Notes: generated by a model not told the origin, from the letters alone. Positions 53,490-63,353 are shown, counted from the first letter of the stretch. The stretch: DNA of 64,000 nt from Lewinella sp. JB7 (GCF_024297185.1 NZ_JANCTD010000004.1:248001-312000); one strand, 5' to 3'. Program-made: numbers and translations.

Positions 53490-53604
53490 CACCCCGGCCG
53501 CCGGCGGGGGCGGTCGGGGTGAGAATGTAAAAAAGGTTCTACATTAGCGTTGATAGTTTACTAATGCACTCATTGTACTTGTGGCTCCGTCCTCGGACGG
53601 AGCC
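53490..53604. promoter_or_regulatory. Two hairpins in the divergent gap before the PorE-like gene
   Basis: Hairpin 1: 53490-53502 pairs with 53509-53521 (13 base pairs, one G-T wobble). Hairpin 2: 53583-53592 pairs perfectly with 53595-53604 (GGCTCCGTCC with GGACGGAGCC). Neither has a T-run on either strand, so they are not obvious terminators; hairpin 2 ends 36 bases before the ATG at 53641 and may sit in its 5' leader. Confidence 0.5.
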
Positions 53605-53640
53605 CAAGCTTTCGGTAAACCGTCCCAGTGAAATTCCGGT

Positions 53641-55593
53641 ATGCGGATCGTCCACCTAATACCACTTCTTTTCTTCTTGTTCGCGCCGTCGACGGTTTTC
53701 ACTCAGCAAAGTGCCAAACGCGACCGGGCCATCGCCGCCTTTGACGACGGCGTGCAACACCTCCTCGACGGAAACGCCAAACGCGCCGGTAAGGCCCTGC
53801 GGCAGGCCGTCGACCTCGACTCCACCTTCCTGCCCGGCTTGCGCATGCTGGGCGTCGTCTATGACCTCCAGGACGAGCTCCAGCCCGCCCTGGATGCTTA
53901 TCTAGCAGTGATCCGGCGTGACCCCTACTTCTCGCGCTTACTTTACTACCACACCGGTGACGTCTACCTGCGTCAGGGCCAGTCGCGCGAGGCCCTCCGG
54001 TATCTCCTGAAGTTTCGCGACCTCCAGTCGGAAGATATCGGTCGGTACGGCCTGGTCGGTGAGCAGGAAACCATTACGGAGCGCGAGATCGTCGACCGCA
54101 AACTGGAACGGCGCATTCTGGCAGCCCGCATCGCCTCCGACAGCACGAATTACACCAACGCCAGCGGATTGTACAATCTGGGCGCGCCCATCAATACCGC
54201 CCTCAACGACTACTTCCCCTTCTTCTCTAATGATCTCGGCACCCTGCTCTTCACCCGTCAGAGCCGCGACGGCGATGAGGACCTGATCGAAGGCGAACGC
54301 CGGACGCAGGGGGGCTACCGGACCGGACGCTTCGGGCACTTTAATACCAGCCAACCCGAGGGTATGTGCACCCTGATGCGCGACGGGGAGTCGATCTTCT
54401 TCACCCTCTGCCACGAAGACGCCGCCGGTGGCGGCTGCGATATCTACTCCGGCGTCCTTATTAATGGACGCATCGGCGAAGTGACCCGCCTGCCCGATTA
54501 CCTTAATTCCACTACCTGGGATAGTCAGGCCGCCATCAGTTGCGACGGGCGCCAGTTGTTCTTCGCCAGTACCCGGCCGGGCGGCATCGGCGGAAGTGAT
54601 CTTTACCGCTCCGAACGCCTGGCGGACGGCAGCTGGTCCGAACCCCGCAACCTCGGTGCCGGCGTCAATACGCCGGAGGACGAAGAAGCGCCCTTTCTCA
54701 GCAACGACGGCGAAACGCTCTACTTTTCGAGCATGGGCCACCGGGGGCTCGGCGACCAGGACATTTACTTCAGCCGCTGGGATGAAGGCGGCCAGCGTTG
54801 GAGCCCGGCCGTTAACATCGGTCCGCCCATCAACAGCGCCAACCGCGAACTCGGTTTCCACCTGTCCGCCGACGGTCGCCGCGGCTTCTTCGCCAGCGAC
54901 CGACCGGGCGGTCACGGTAAACTCGACATCTACGGCTTCACCCTCAACGAGACCCTGACCGGCAAGGAAGTGACCTTCGTTTCCGGCTACGTGACCGACA
55001 GCCTCTCGGGCGTGCCCATCCCCGACCAGGAGATACCGGTCGCCGGCGGCGATGTCTTTCGTACGAATTACGCCGGGCGTTTCTTCATCTGCGCACCGCC
55101 CAATCAGCAACTGCCCCTGAGCGCGGACCACCCTGACTACCTTCCCTACCGGCGGTCCTTCGATATTCCGCAATGGGACAACCAATCGCCCTATCGCATC
55201 GATTTGCGCCTGTCACGCGAGGCCGCCGAACTGCCCCCACTCGCGCCCCCCCCACCCCGCCCGGCCCGCACCCAGTCCCGGACGTCTAAAGTTCTTTTCG
55301 CTTTTGAAAAGGCTACGGTGACGGATGCCCACCGCGGGGAGCTCGAGCGACTGATTGCCACCGCGGAATCCCGCACCGTCGTCGGGGTTACCGTGGTCGG
55401 TTATACGGACGAGGTGGGAAGCAGCGACTACAACCTAGGGCTTAGTCAGCGGCGGGCGGCGGCGGTGGCCGAAGTACTGCGCCAGCTCGGCATTCCGGAG
55501 GCGTTGATCCGGGTAGAGGGTCGGGGCGAACTGCCCGGACGTTCCGGCCGGGACCTCAATCGCCGCGTGGACGTCATCCTGGAGATCCGTTGA
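53641..55593 (+). CDS. PorE-like TPR/PD40/OmpA outer-membrane protein
   Basis: 650 residues with signal peptide MRIVHLIPLLFFLFAPSTVFTQQ (cut before QQ; two parts). Domain order: TPR repeats at about 28-125 (LRQAVDLDSTFLPGLRMLG), PD40 beta-propeller repeats at about 185-430 (SDLYRSERLADGSW, DEEAPFLSNDGETLYFSS, GGHGKLDIYGF), a carboxypeptidase-regulatory-like domain at about 440-510 (GYVTDSLSGVPIPDQEIPV) and an OmpA peptidoglycan-binding domain at about 545-650 (VVGYTDEVGSSDYNLGLSQRR, RVEGRGELPG). This is the architecture of PorE, the T9SS protein that anchors the Por complex to peptidoglycan. It fits the T9SS cargo proteins in this window. Confidence 0.88.
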   Translation: MRIVHLIPLLFFLFAPSTVFTQQSAKRDRAIAAFDDGVQHLLDGNAKRAGKALRQAVDLDSTFLPGLRMLGVVYDLQDELQPALDAYLAVIRRDPYFSRLLYYHTGDVYLRQGQSREALRYLLKFRDLQSEDIGRYGLVGEQETITEREIVDRKLERRILAARIASDSTNYTNASGLYNLGAPINTALNDYFPFFSNDLGTLLFTRQSRDGDEDLIEGERRTQGGYRTGRFGHFNTSQPEGMCTLMRDGESIFFTLCHEDAAGGGCDIYSGVLINGRIGEVTRLPDYLNSTTWDSQAAISCDGRQLFFASTRPGGIGGSDLYRSERLADGSWSEPRNLGAGVNTPEDEEAPFLSNDGETLYFSSMGHRGLGDQDIYFSRWDEGGQRWSPAVNIGPPINSANRELGFHLSADGRRGFFASDRPGGHGKLDIYGFTLNETLTGKEVTFVSGYVTDSLSGVPIPDQEIPVAGGDVFRTNYAGRFFICAPPNQQLPLSADHPDYLPYRRSFDIPQWDNQSPYRIDLRLSREAAELPPLAPPPPRPARTQSRTSKVLFAFEKATVTDAHRGELERLIATAESRTVVGVTVVGYTDEVGSSDYNLGLSQRRAAAVAEVLRQLGIPEALIRVEGRGELPGRSGRDLNRRVDVILEIR

Positions 55594-55702
55594 TCGGGGA
55601 AGCGAACCTTTGCCCAATCCCCATCCTTTATATGCGCACAACTGGCCACCGTGCCGGGTGTTACCACTAAATTATTCATTGCCTACCCTACGCCAACTTA
55701 CT

Positions 55703-56080
55703 ATGCGCATTCTCACGATCCTTCTACTCGCCTTCGCCGCGAACACCCTCGTCGCCCAGGAGGCGAAACCCGCCTACTGTGAAGAAGCCCCCGCTACCTA
55801 CGGTACTCCCGGAGGTGAAGCGGCCCCCTCCCTTCCTAAATTTGCTACTACCCCCACCAGGGAATACAAGGTGCAGGTAGCTATCTTGCGGTACACCGAT
55901 CCGGCCGAATATCCCTTTCATCCTTCGCTCGTCGCTCGCTACCGTCCCTGCGAGCAGGTATGGGTAGTGGAAAGCCGGCAGAGCTTCGTTGACCGCGAAG
56001 AAGCCGTCGCCCTGCAGGAAACCCTGCGCGAGGCGGGGTACGCGGGCAGCTACATCACCGACCTCGTCGCTTACCAATAA
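55703..56080 (+). CDS. Secreted SPOR-like protein
   Basis: 125 residues from the ATG at 55703 with signal peptide MRILTILLLAFAANTLVAQ. The C-terminal 75 residues (YKVQVAILRYTDPAEYPF, EQVWVVESRQSFVDREEAVALQETLREAGY in part, SYITDLVAY) look like a SPOR-type alpha/beta domain that binds denuded peptidoglycan glycan, with no membrane anchor. A weak similarity only. It sits 109 bases after the PorE-like gene and ten bases before the DUF4920 gene. Confidence 0.6.
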   Translation: MRILTILLLAFAANTLVAQEAKPAYCEEAPATYGTPGGEAAPSLPKFATTPTREYKVQVAILRYTDPAEYPFHPSLVARYRPCEQVWVVESRQSFVDREEAVALQETLREAGYAGSYITDLVAYQ

Positions 56081-56089
56081 CGTATCGCC

Positions 56090-56554
56090 ATGCTTCGCCT
56101 CACCCTTAGTTTCGGTTTGCTGTTCACCCTGGCCTGCGCCTCCCGCAATGAGGTGCCTACGGATTCCTACGGAGCTGAATTCTCCGCTACGGAGGTTTTG
56201 CCCGCGACCGAACTGCTGACCACCTACCCCGAAGCCAGCCTGCGGGACACCGTACGGACGACCCTCCGCGCCACGGTCCACGAAGTTTGCCAGGCCAAGG
56301 GTTGCTGGATGACGGTCGATGTCGGTTCCGGAGAAACGATGATGGTGAAGTTCCGCGATTACGGATTCTTTGTTCCAAAAGACATCGCCGAACGCGAGGC
56401 GATCCTGAATGGTCGGGCTTTTTATCAGATCACGCCCGTTGACGAACTCCGTCACTTCGCCCGGGATGCCGGCAAGTCCGACGCGGAGATTGCCGCGATC
56501 GTCGAGCCCCGTCGGGAGTTGCACTTTATCGCCGATGGCGTCAAACTGAACTGA
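56090..56554 (+). CDS. DUF4920 lipoprotein
   Basis: 154 residues with a lipoprotein signal (MLRLTLSFGLLFTLAC, Cys16). The domain carries CQAKGCWMTVDVGSGETMMVKFRDYGFFVPKD in parts (CQAKGCW at about 67-73, MMVKFRDYGFFVP at about 84-96). The CxxxGCW pattern and KFxDYxFFVP are the family signature, a small beta-barrel, possibly binding metal or heme. Function unknown. An intrinsic terminator follows 21 bases later. Confidence 0.8.
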   Translation: MLRLTLSFGLLFTLACASRNEVPTDSYGAEFSATEVLPATELLTTYPEASLRDTVRTTLRATVHEVCQAKGCWMTVDVGSGETMMVKFRDYGFFVPKDIAEREAILNGRAFYQITPVDELRHFARDAGKSDAEIAAIVEPRRELHFIADGVKLN

Positions 56555-56575
56555 TTCACCACCCCGGAGGCTGCG

Positions 56576-56610
56576 AAAGGCCCGGAGCGCGTGCGCTCCG
56601 GGCCTTTTTT
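56576..56610 (+). terminator. Intrinsic terminator after the DUF4920 gene
   Basis: Bases 56576-56590 pair perfectly with 56593-56607 (15 base pairs, loop GT) and are followed by T6. A strong rho-independent terminator ending the 53641-56554 run. Confidence 0.92.
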
Positions 56611-56714
56611 GTGGAAATAAGCGAGTATGGCGGTATGATTATTAGTGATCACGGGGCTACTGACGGTAAATTTCTTCGCCGTGCGAAAAAATCGGTCCGC
56701 AATCTGGCGCTCAA

Positions 56715-56793
56715 TGACTGTATTTAGTCACAATGCGGGATTTAGTACATCATTGCAAGACTGCCCAATTTTTAAATACCTGATTTACAGGTA
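56715..56793. promoter_or_regulatory. Two inverted repeats upstream of the ECF sigma promoter
   Basis: TGACT-N6-AGTCA at 56715-56730 and TACCTG-N5-CAGGTA at 56777-56793. The first is about 100 bases upstream of the expected transcription start, where enhancer-binding proteins of sigma54 bind; the second abuts the -24 element. The stretch 56611-56802 otherwise holds nothing I recognise. Confidence 0.4.
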
Positions 56794-56802
56794 GTTACAT
56801 TT

Positions 56803-56819
56803 TTGGCACGCTCTTTGAT
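56803..56819 (+). promoter_or_regulatory. Sigma54-type -24/-12 promoter
   Basis: TTGGCACG-N4-TTGAT, against the consensus TTGGCACG-N4-TTGCW; the only departure is A for C in the -12 element. It lies 63 bases upstream of the ECF sigma factor ATG. TTTG in the same stretch might alternatively belong to a TAnnTTTG-type promoter, but no good -7 partner follows. Confidence 0.55.
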
Positions 56820-56882
56820 ATTACTGGGGCAAGCAGATGTGGCCTAGTCCACACGATTTAGAATAACAGTAGCTATCACATT

Positions 56883-57386
56883 ATGACCAACCAAGAATTC
56901 ACCCAGGAGATCAATAAGCTTGAGAACTTACTTTTCTCCTTCGCCCTGCGCCTGACGCGCAATCATCAGGATGCACAGGACCTTATGCAGGAAACCAGCA
57001 TGCGGGCCTACCGCCACCGAGACAAATTCACTATGGGAACCAATTTCAAAAGTTGGGTTTCGACCATCATGCGGAACACTTATATCAACCGCTACCGTAA
57101 GGAAAAGAGCCGGAAGCACGTCAACCAGCCCATCGAGACCTTCACCTTTGCCCTCGAGAGCACCAGCGCCATCCCCAACCAGGGTGAGCACGACATGCGC
57201 CTCAAAGAACTCAATCGCATGATGAGCACCATCGGCGAAATCTACAGCGTACCCTTCCTCATGTTCTACCGTGGGTATGAGTACAAGGAAATCGCCGCGC
57301 ATCTCAATATCCCCATCGGTACGGTCAAGAGCCGCATCTTCCTGGCCCGCCAGAAGATGAAAGGTATGATCGGCAACCGCAACTGA
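56883..57386 (+). CDS. ECF-type RNA polymerase sigma factor
   Basis: 167 residues from the ATG at 56883. Region 2 is at about 10-75 (FSFALRLTRNHQDAQDLMQETSMRAY in parts, with TNFKSWVSTIMRNTYINRYRK), region 4 at about 110-160 (PFLMFYRGYEYKEIAAHLNIPIGTVKSRIFLARQKMK in parts: YEYKEIAAHLNIPIGTVKSR). No anti-sigma gene is adjacent. Its own promoter looks sigma54-dependent. Very even, highly charged coding suggests good expression. Targets unknown; such orphan ECFs are common in Bacteroidota. Confidence 0.92.
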   Translation: MTNQEFTQEINKLENLLFSFALRLTRNHQDAQDLMQETSMRAYRHRDKFTMGTNFKSWVSTIMRNTYINRYRKEKSRKHVNQPIETFTFALESTSAIPNQGEHDMRLKELNRMMSTIGEIYSVPFLMFYRGYEYKEIAAHLNIPIGTVKSRIFLARQKMKGMIGNRN

Positions 57387-57428
57387 TCCTCAGCCCGGAC
57401 CAGGCCAAATTGAAAATTAATCCCCGAC

Positions 57429-57665
57429 TTGACGACTAAAGCGAATTAGAGACAGAGACAGCGACACTATCAACACAAGAACAAACACTCTGAACGCACA
57501 TTATTTTTTTGACACTGAGAGACTTGACTTTTTTTCTGAGAGATGTAGAGACTTTTTTTGAGACACATAGCAAACACGATTTTAGTTTTAGAGACGCACA
57601 AGCACAATGTTTTTTTAGAGAGACGTGCCAAACACAAGTTTTTCTAGTTCTGGAGTAATAAAGCA
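57429..57665 (+). ncRNA. Degenerate T-tract repeat region, possible 3' UTR or small RNA
   Basis: Between the ECF stop and the terminator at 57761 lies a stretch that is clearly AT-richer than its surroundings and non-coding. It has T7 tracts at 57504, 57529, 57553 and 57610, and shorter ones at 57580/57586 and 57639, spaced 24-29 bases (one double gap). Between them, the sequence repeats GAGAC or GAGAGAC followed by CAAACAC or CACAAG. It contains many stops in all plus frames. If transcribed, the RNA would be largely unpaired with regular U7 runs. Function is unknown; RNA-binding-protein sponge or processed 3' end of the sigma factor mRNA are possibilities. Confidence 0.5.
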
Positions 57666-57760
57666 CACTGACTTTTTAATTCGTGTCTTTCCAAACGTAG
57701 TAAAGTATTACCCAGCTATTATCCATCGGTAGGTTCTTAACCACTACCGTTGACCTTCAG

Positions 57761-57790
57761 AGGGCCGGCTATTCGCCGGCCCTTTTTTTT
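57761..57790 (+). terminator. Intrinsic terminator before cysE
   Basis: AGGGCCGGC (57761-57769) pairs with GCCGGCCCT (57775-57783), loop TATTC, and T8 follows. It ends the ECF sigma/T-tract transcript. Confidence 0.92.
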
Positions 57791-57806
57791 GCCTCCCGGC
57801 CGGCCG

Positions 57807-57814
57807 TACCTTTA
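57807..57814 (+). promoter_or_regulatory. Probable -7 element of cysE
   Basis: TACCTTTA is one base from TAnnTTTG and ends four bases before the cysE ATG at 57819, suggesting a very short or absent 5' leader. TTTG at 57788-57791 is 15 bases upstream, shorter than the usual -33 spacing. Confidence 0.45.
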
Positions 57815-57818
57815 CTCT

Positions 57819-58622
57819 ATGGACGATCAATTCATACAGCGGCTCTTTCGCGAGCACCATTCCGTGGTTCGGCTACCTTCCCCCAAACTGATGGAGGAGT
57901 GGTTGCAGGGTTTGCTGCAGTTTCTCTTTCCGGAGCTCAGCACCGTTCGATTCGCCGACGAGGCGGCCTTTCGACATCACTATCGCACGAATGATCTGAA
58001 GCTCTACACGATTCTGGACGCGCTCAGCCATAATCTGAGCTGTCCGATCGATGAGCTCCGCAGCCGTTTCGAGGAACAATTGCCCCACATCCATACCCGG
58101 CTGATCGAAGACGCCGAGGCTATTCTGGCCGGTGACCCCGCCGCCGCGAACCGTACGGAGGTGATCACGACCTATCCGGGGTTCTACGCCCTCGCCGTTT
58201 ACCGCATCGCCCACGTGATGCACCAACTGGGCGTGGGGCTCGTCGCGCGTATGCTCAGCGAAATTGCTCACGGCAAGACGGGTATTGAAATTCACCCCGG
58301 CGCGCGCATCGGCCACCGCTTCTGTATCGACCACGGTACGGGAATCGTGATCGGGGAAACCGTAGAGATCGGCAACGGCGTCAAAATGTACCAGGGAGTC
58401 ACCCTCGGTGCCCTCAGCGTAAAGAAGGAGATGGCCCGCACCAAGCGACATCCGACCATCGAGGATAACGTGGTCATCTACGCCGGCGCTACTATACTCG
58501 GTGGAGATACGGTCATCGGTGCCGGCAGCATCATCGGTGGTAATACCTGGATCGTCAAGAGCGTCGCTCCGGGTAGCCGGATCTACTACGATTGGCGGGT
58601 TCCGGAACGGCAGACCGACTAA
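57819..58622 (+). CDS. cysE: Serine O-acetyltransferase
   Basis: 267 residues from the ATG at 57819; the longer frame reads through the terminator and is rejected. The N-terminal helical half (about 1-135) is typical of the EpsC/CysE form. The left-handed beta-helix has IEIHPGARIGHRFCIDHGTGIVIGETVEIG in parts (GARIGHRFCIDHGTGIVIGE, with the catalytic-type Asp-His pair DHG) and VKMYQGVTLGALS. It acetylates serine with acetyl-CoA as the first step of cysteine synthesis in the cytoplasm. It is followed 79 bases later by a DEAD-box gene with its own promoter. Confidence 0.93.
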   Translation: MDDQFIQRLFREHHSVVRLPSPKLMEEWLQGLLQFLFPELSTVRFADEAAFRHHYRTNDLKLYTILDALSHNLSCPIDELRSRFEEQLPHIHTRLIEDAEAILAGDPAAANRTEVITTYPGFYALAVYRIAHVMHQLGVGLVARMLSEIAHGKTGIEIHPGARIGHRFCIDHGTGIVIGETVEIGNGVKMYQGVTLGALSVKKEMARTKRHPTIEDNVVIYAGATILGGDTVIGAGSIIGGNTWIVKSVAPGSRIYYDWRVPERQTD

Positions 58623-58637
58623 GCGGTTAATAAACAG

Positions 58638-58697
58638 TATCTTTGCCGCCACATTAGTGCGCGGGCCGGAGAAAATTGGCTTGCGTTAAGACAAGCC
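58638..58697 (+). promoter_or_regulatory. Promoter and start-proximal hairpin of the DEAD-box gene
   Basis: TATCTTTG at 58638-58645 is a perfect -7 element. In the 5' leader, GGCTTG (58678-58683) pairs with CAAGCC (58692-58697), ending three bases before the ATG at 58701, so the hairpin could hinder or tune initiation and be opened by temperature or by the helicase itself. Confidence 0.5.
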
Positions 58698-58700
58698 ATA

Positions 58701-60085
<1,385 letters not shown>

Positions 60086-60089
<4 letters not shown>

Positions 60090-62473
60090 CGTCCGGCGAC
60101 TACCAGCCGGCGCGTCACGGGTCCCTGTTGCGTATGTACTACCACGGTATATACGCCATCCGGAATGCCTTCCCGCCGTACGTCAATACTGAAAGATGTC
60201 TGGTGAGCCGAAAGGGAGCGGTGGTACTGTGTACGCCCCAATTGATCGATCAGTACCACGGACGCTTCGTCGCCGTGGGCGGAAACTCGCATGTTAATTA
60301 CGTCCCGGGCCGGGTTCGGATAGACGTCGACCGACATCCCGTCTTCCGCGTTCAGGGGAGTAATACCGGCGACCGCCCGGGCGTAGGCGGCGGCGGTTTC
60401 GCAATTGGCAGGATCTCCCCCGGTGAAGTTGGCCGGAGGGGGTACCGGATAGGTGCTTAGTAGTAAGCGATCGAGCTTGGTTCCACTTTCGCGATTCGCC
60501 ACCGTGATCACGTGGCGACCGGCGGTTAGTTCCAGGGGCAAAAAGGCTCCGTCGTCACTGACCATACGCCACTCGTATCCCTTAGTCAGCAACTGCGCTC
60601 CACCGACTTCCTGCCACATCTTGATCCACTTTCCTCCGTCTATACGAACCCATACGGAGTTGCGGCCGGGGTCCGGTGCATCCATCCGGAAGAAGAGATA
60701 ATACACCGCCGCCTCATCCACTTCGACGGTGTACCTAAGCTCCCTTTCCGGCTCGTTCACCGGCGGGAGCGCCACGTGGCGGTTCAGAACGTGCACCAGA
60801 TAGGTGGGCCCCAACCGCGGAATCGTCGTAAATCTGGGCGCACCCTTTCGCCAGTCGGCTCCGACCACGCCGCATTCGGCTTCGAGCCAGATGTCGGCCG
60901 GACGCGTACACCGGCTGCAATCACCGACGTGTCCCCGACCTTCCGATAGTAGCCCGGCTACGGTCGCCTCAGCTACGCAGTCCGGACCGGACGGGTAAGC
61001 ATCACCGGCCGAATGATCACAGAAAAGCAGCTCGCCCGACCCGCACCGCCATGCGGGCGGGTATTCTTCCATAGCTATCGATTGACTACAATCCGGAATC
61101 CCGTCGCGGTTGTGATCGACCGCGTCGTCGCCCCCCGGACAGACGTCACACGCATCCCCTACCCCGTCGCAGTCGGTATCAAGTTGATCCGGGTTAGCCG
61201 TAAGCGGGCAGTTGTCGCGCTCGTCGTGCGGCCCGTCGCCGTCGGTATCCTGTGCGGCCGCCAGCCGGAGGTGCACCGAGCCTGGCTGGTAATCGAGTCG
61301 CCAGACCCTCCCGGGACCGAGTTTGGCATTTGAGGTATCAATCGACGCAAACTGGCCTACGATCCCCCCCGCGGCCTCCAGGATGGTAAACGAAGTGCCG
61401 GTAGGCACGTTGATCCTGCGATTTAGGTGTACGCGAATGACCTCCTGCGATATATCGATACTTCCCGTCGCATTCAATCGGCTATTCTCTTCGGGAGCTT
61501 CACTATCGATGGTCACCGTAAAGGTGCCCTCCCCCCGGTAGTTTCCGTCAAGGTTTACGGTTTCCCCCTGGTCTCCGGCCCGGCTGTATGGCCAGAAATC
61601 CAGTTGGTTTACCAGGGTAGGTACGATGATGTCCCCCACGGCGTAAACTCTACCGTGAAGCAGATTCAGCTTACCCTCCCGGGAATCAAGCCGGCCTCTA
61701 CTGATCAGATCCGCTAACTCCGCATCCACGTTTATGGTGCCCCGGTTCGTAAAAGTCTTCACATCAAAGCCGCGCGCTACGTTGATTACCCCACTGGGGG
61801 AATTGAGGTGTACCCCTGCATGCAGCAGCAGACCTCCGGTGACGTCGAATCGCCCGTGGTTTTCGAAAGCGGGCCAGGTATCCGTCGGGTTCCCGCCAAA
61901 GGCCAGCAGGGAGGCTGCGTTCCGGATACTTATCCACCCACCACTTTTGTTTTCGAGTCGTCCGTTTTCCCCGCCAAGCTGTAGACGACCGTCGACTAGC
62001 GTAATGACACCGCCGGAAGCGTTCGTCAATCGTCCGTATACGTGTAGCTCGGGCGGAGAAGCGGATGCGGTATTCCGCTCGGACCGTATGGTGCCATAGT
62101 TGGTCAACGTGGCTCCGTCCAGCAGGGCGAGCGATACGTAGGTTCCTTTAAACCGCAACGTCCCGTAATTATCGAGCGCGCTACTAGGATCGATTACAAA
62201 ATTTGCGTCGTTACCGTCTGTCGAGGGAGCGGGTTCGACGAGAACCGTACCGTGATTGGTGATCTGATCCGTCCCAAAGGTGTGTACCCGATGGGTGATC
62301 AGCACCGTCGCGCCCGCGGGGATCGGTTCGGGAGGTACGCCGCCGTCGTCCCAGGTGGTAGAATCGGACCAAATCCCCCCCCGGACACTGGTATACGTCT
62401 GGGCTACCAGACAGCAGGGAAGCAGAAACAGGATGATCAGTCCGGCAAAGTGCCAGTTCTTTGGGTGTGTCAT
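60086..62473 (-). CDS. T9SS surface protein with thrombospondin type 3 repeats
   Basis: 795 residues from the ATG at 62473, with a signal peptide of about 25 residues ending LVAQ. The N-terminal two thirds are repetitive beta-strand segments (NHGTVLVE, NYGTLRFKG, NYGTIRSE, ENKSGGWISIRN, ENHGRFDVTGG, NRGTINVDA), a beta-solenoid-like G-D-type pattern. Thrombospondin type 3-like calcium loops follow (DTDGDGPHDERDNCPLT, DTDCDGVGDACDVCPGG), then a carbohydrate-binding-like domain (about 560-700) and a type A T9SS tail (DVYPNPARDVINMRVSAHG ... VYTVVVHTQQG). Probably an adhesin. The name-giving repeats and T9SS tail are clear; the role is inferred. Confidence 0.85.
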
Positions 62474-62605
62474 AGTGCGATCAAGTAAACAATTGAATAT
62501 ATAAACTTCCCCGCAATAATGCACGCCGACCGGAGAATACGCGGGACAACACCGTACGGCTTACCGGTCGACTTTCAGTGGGGACTGCTCCGTCCCGTAT
62601 GTCCG

Positions 62606-62623
62606 GCTCCCGCGGACCCGCCC
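62606..62623 (-). repeat. Copy of a G-rich dispersed motif (intergenic, minus)
   Basis: On the minus strand GGGCGGGTCCGCGGGAGC, two bases different from the copies at 991-1008 and 12848-12865, in the gap between the small protein gene and the T9SS gene. Confidence 0.45.
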
Positions 62624-62625
62624 CC

Positions 62626-62961
62626 TTAGTTACCGAGGCTACGCCAAAAGTCGTCCGCGGTTTCCGGTAAGGGGACCGGCGTATCTCGCCCGTAATGACG
62701 AAGGGTAGTAAGTCGGACCGTGAGGTAACGGAGGAGGTCCGCTTGCGTAAAAACGGTTTTGTATGCGGGTTGTAGCTCCGGAGATCGGGCGAAACAGACG
62801 CTCCCGCCACCGCTTACCCCGGCGTAGATAAGTCCGAGCTGATCGCTGAGCTCCGTACAGAAGGAAGCCCGAACGGGGAAGGAGACCAGCTCCCGCAGAG
62901 TATACGTGCCGTCGGTCTCGGGAAAAACGAAGATGCGGCCCAGTGTGACTTCCCTACGCAT
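62626..62961 (-). CDS. Small protein coupled to truncated hemoglobin, unknown
   Basis: 111 residues starting MRREVTLGRIFVFPETDG. The ATG at 62961 overlaps the hemoglobin stop (TGATG), so it is translationally coupled. Mostly beta in the first half (VFPETDGTYTLRELVSFP), one pair of cysteines about 20 residues apart (SFCTELS, VCFARSP), then helices. I do not recognise it. The coupling suggests a shared role with the hemoglobin in NO or oxygen handling. Confidence 0.65.
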   Translation of the reverse strand: MRREVTLGRIFVFPETDGTYTLRELVSFPVRASFCTELSDQLGLIYAGVSGGGSVCFARSPELQPAYKTVFTQADLLRYLTVRLTTLRHYGRDTPVPLPETADDFWRSLGN

Positions 62962-63353
62962 CAGATCAGGGGTTCCTTATGACCGCGGCGATAATGGTCG
63001 ATCTTGAACTCAAACATTTCAGCCATCCGATCCGCTCGCCACTTAGCCTCGTCGGCCTTCGGGCCCCGAAAATGTTCGTCCACCGTACGGTGAAACAGTT
63101 GCTTCCAACGATCGAAGTGCTCGCTACTCACCGGTAATTTCAGGTGCGGCAGGAAGGGGCTGCCCCCGTAGGTGCGCTCGCCCAGCAAGACGGTCTGCCA
63201 GAACCGGTACATCTTACCGAGGTGATCGGGCCACCGGTCTCTGATCACCCCACCGAAAACGGGACCCAGTAGAGTATCCTCCCTCACCTTACCGTAGAAG
63301 GAGTCCACCAGAGCCTTGATGTCATCAAAACAACTGATATCGCGGGGTTCCAT
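62961..63353 (-). CDS. Group III truncated hemoglobin
   Basis: 130 residues from the ATG at 63353. It follows the 2-on-2 globin pattern: LVDSFYGKVREDTLLGPVF at about 16-34, then KMYRFWQTVLLGERTYGGSPFLPHLKLPV in parts (WQTVLLGERTYGGSPFLPHL, proximal-histidine region), and HFDRWKQLFHRTVDEHF at about 79-95. Group III members bind oxygen or NO and often occur with respiratory or NO-detoxifying functions. Upstream is an FAD-reductase-like gene, 95 bases away, which might reduce it. Confidence 0.9.
   Translation of the reverse strand: MEPRDISCFDDIKALVDSFYGKVREDTLLGPVFGGVIRDRWPDHLGKMYRFWQTVLLGERTYGGSPFLPHLKLPVSSEHFDRWKQLFHRTVDEHFRGPKADEAKWRADRMAEMFEFKIDHYRRGHKEPLI

Noticed and set aside
57436-57666. 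76-codon Cys/Lys/Ser-rich minus-strand frame in the T-tract region
   Set aside because: Its composition simply translates A-runs and CAC/GAG repeats (Lys and Cys/Ser/Val); no conserved pattern and it coincides exactly with the repeat array.
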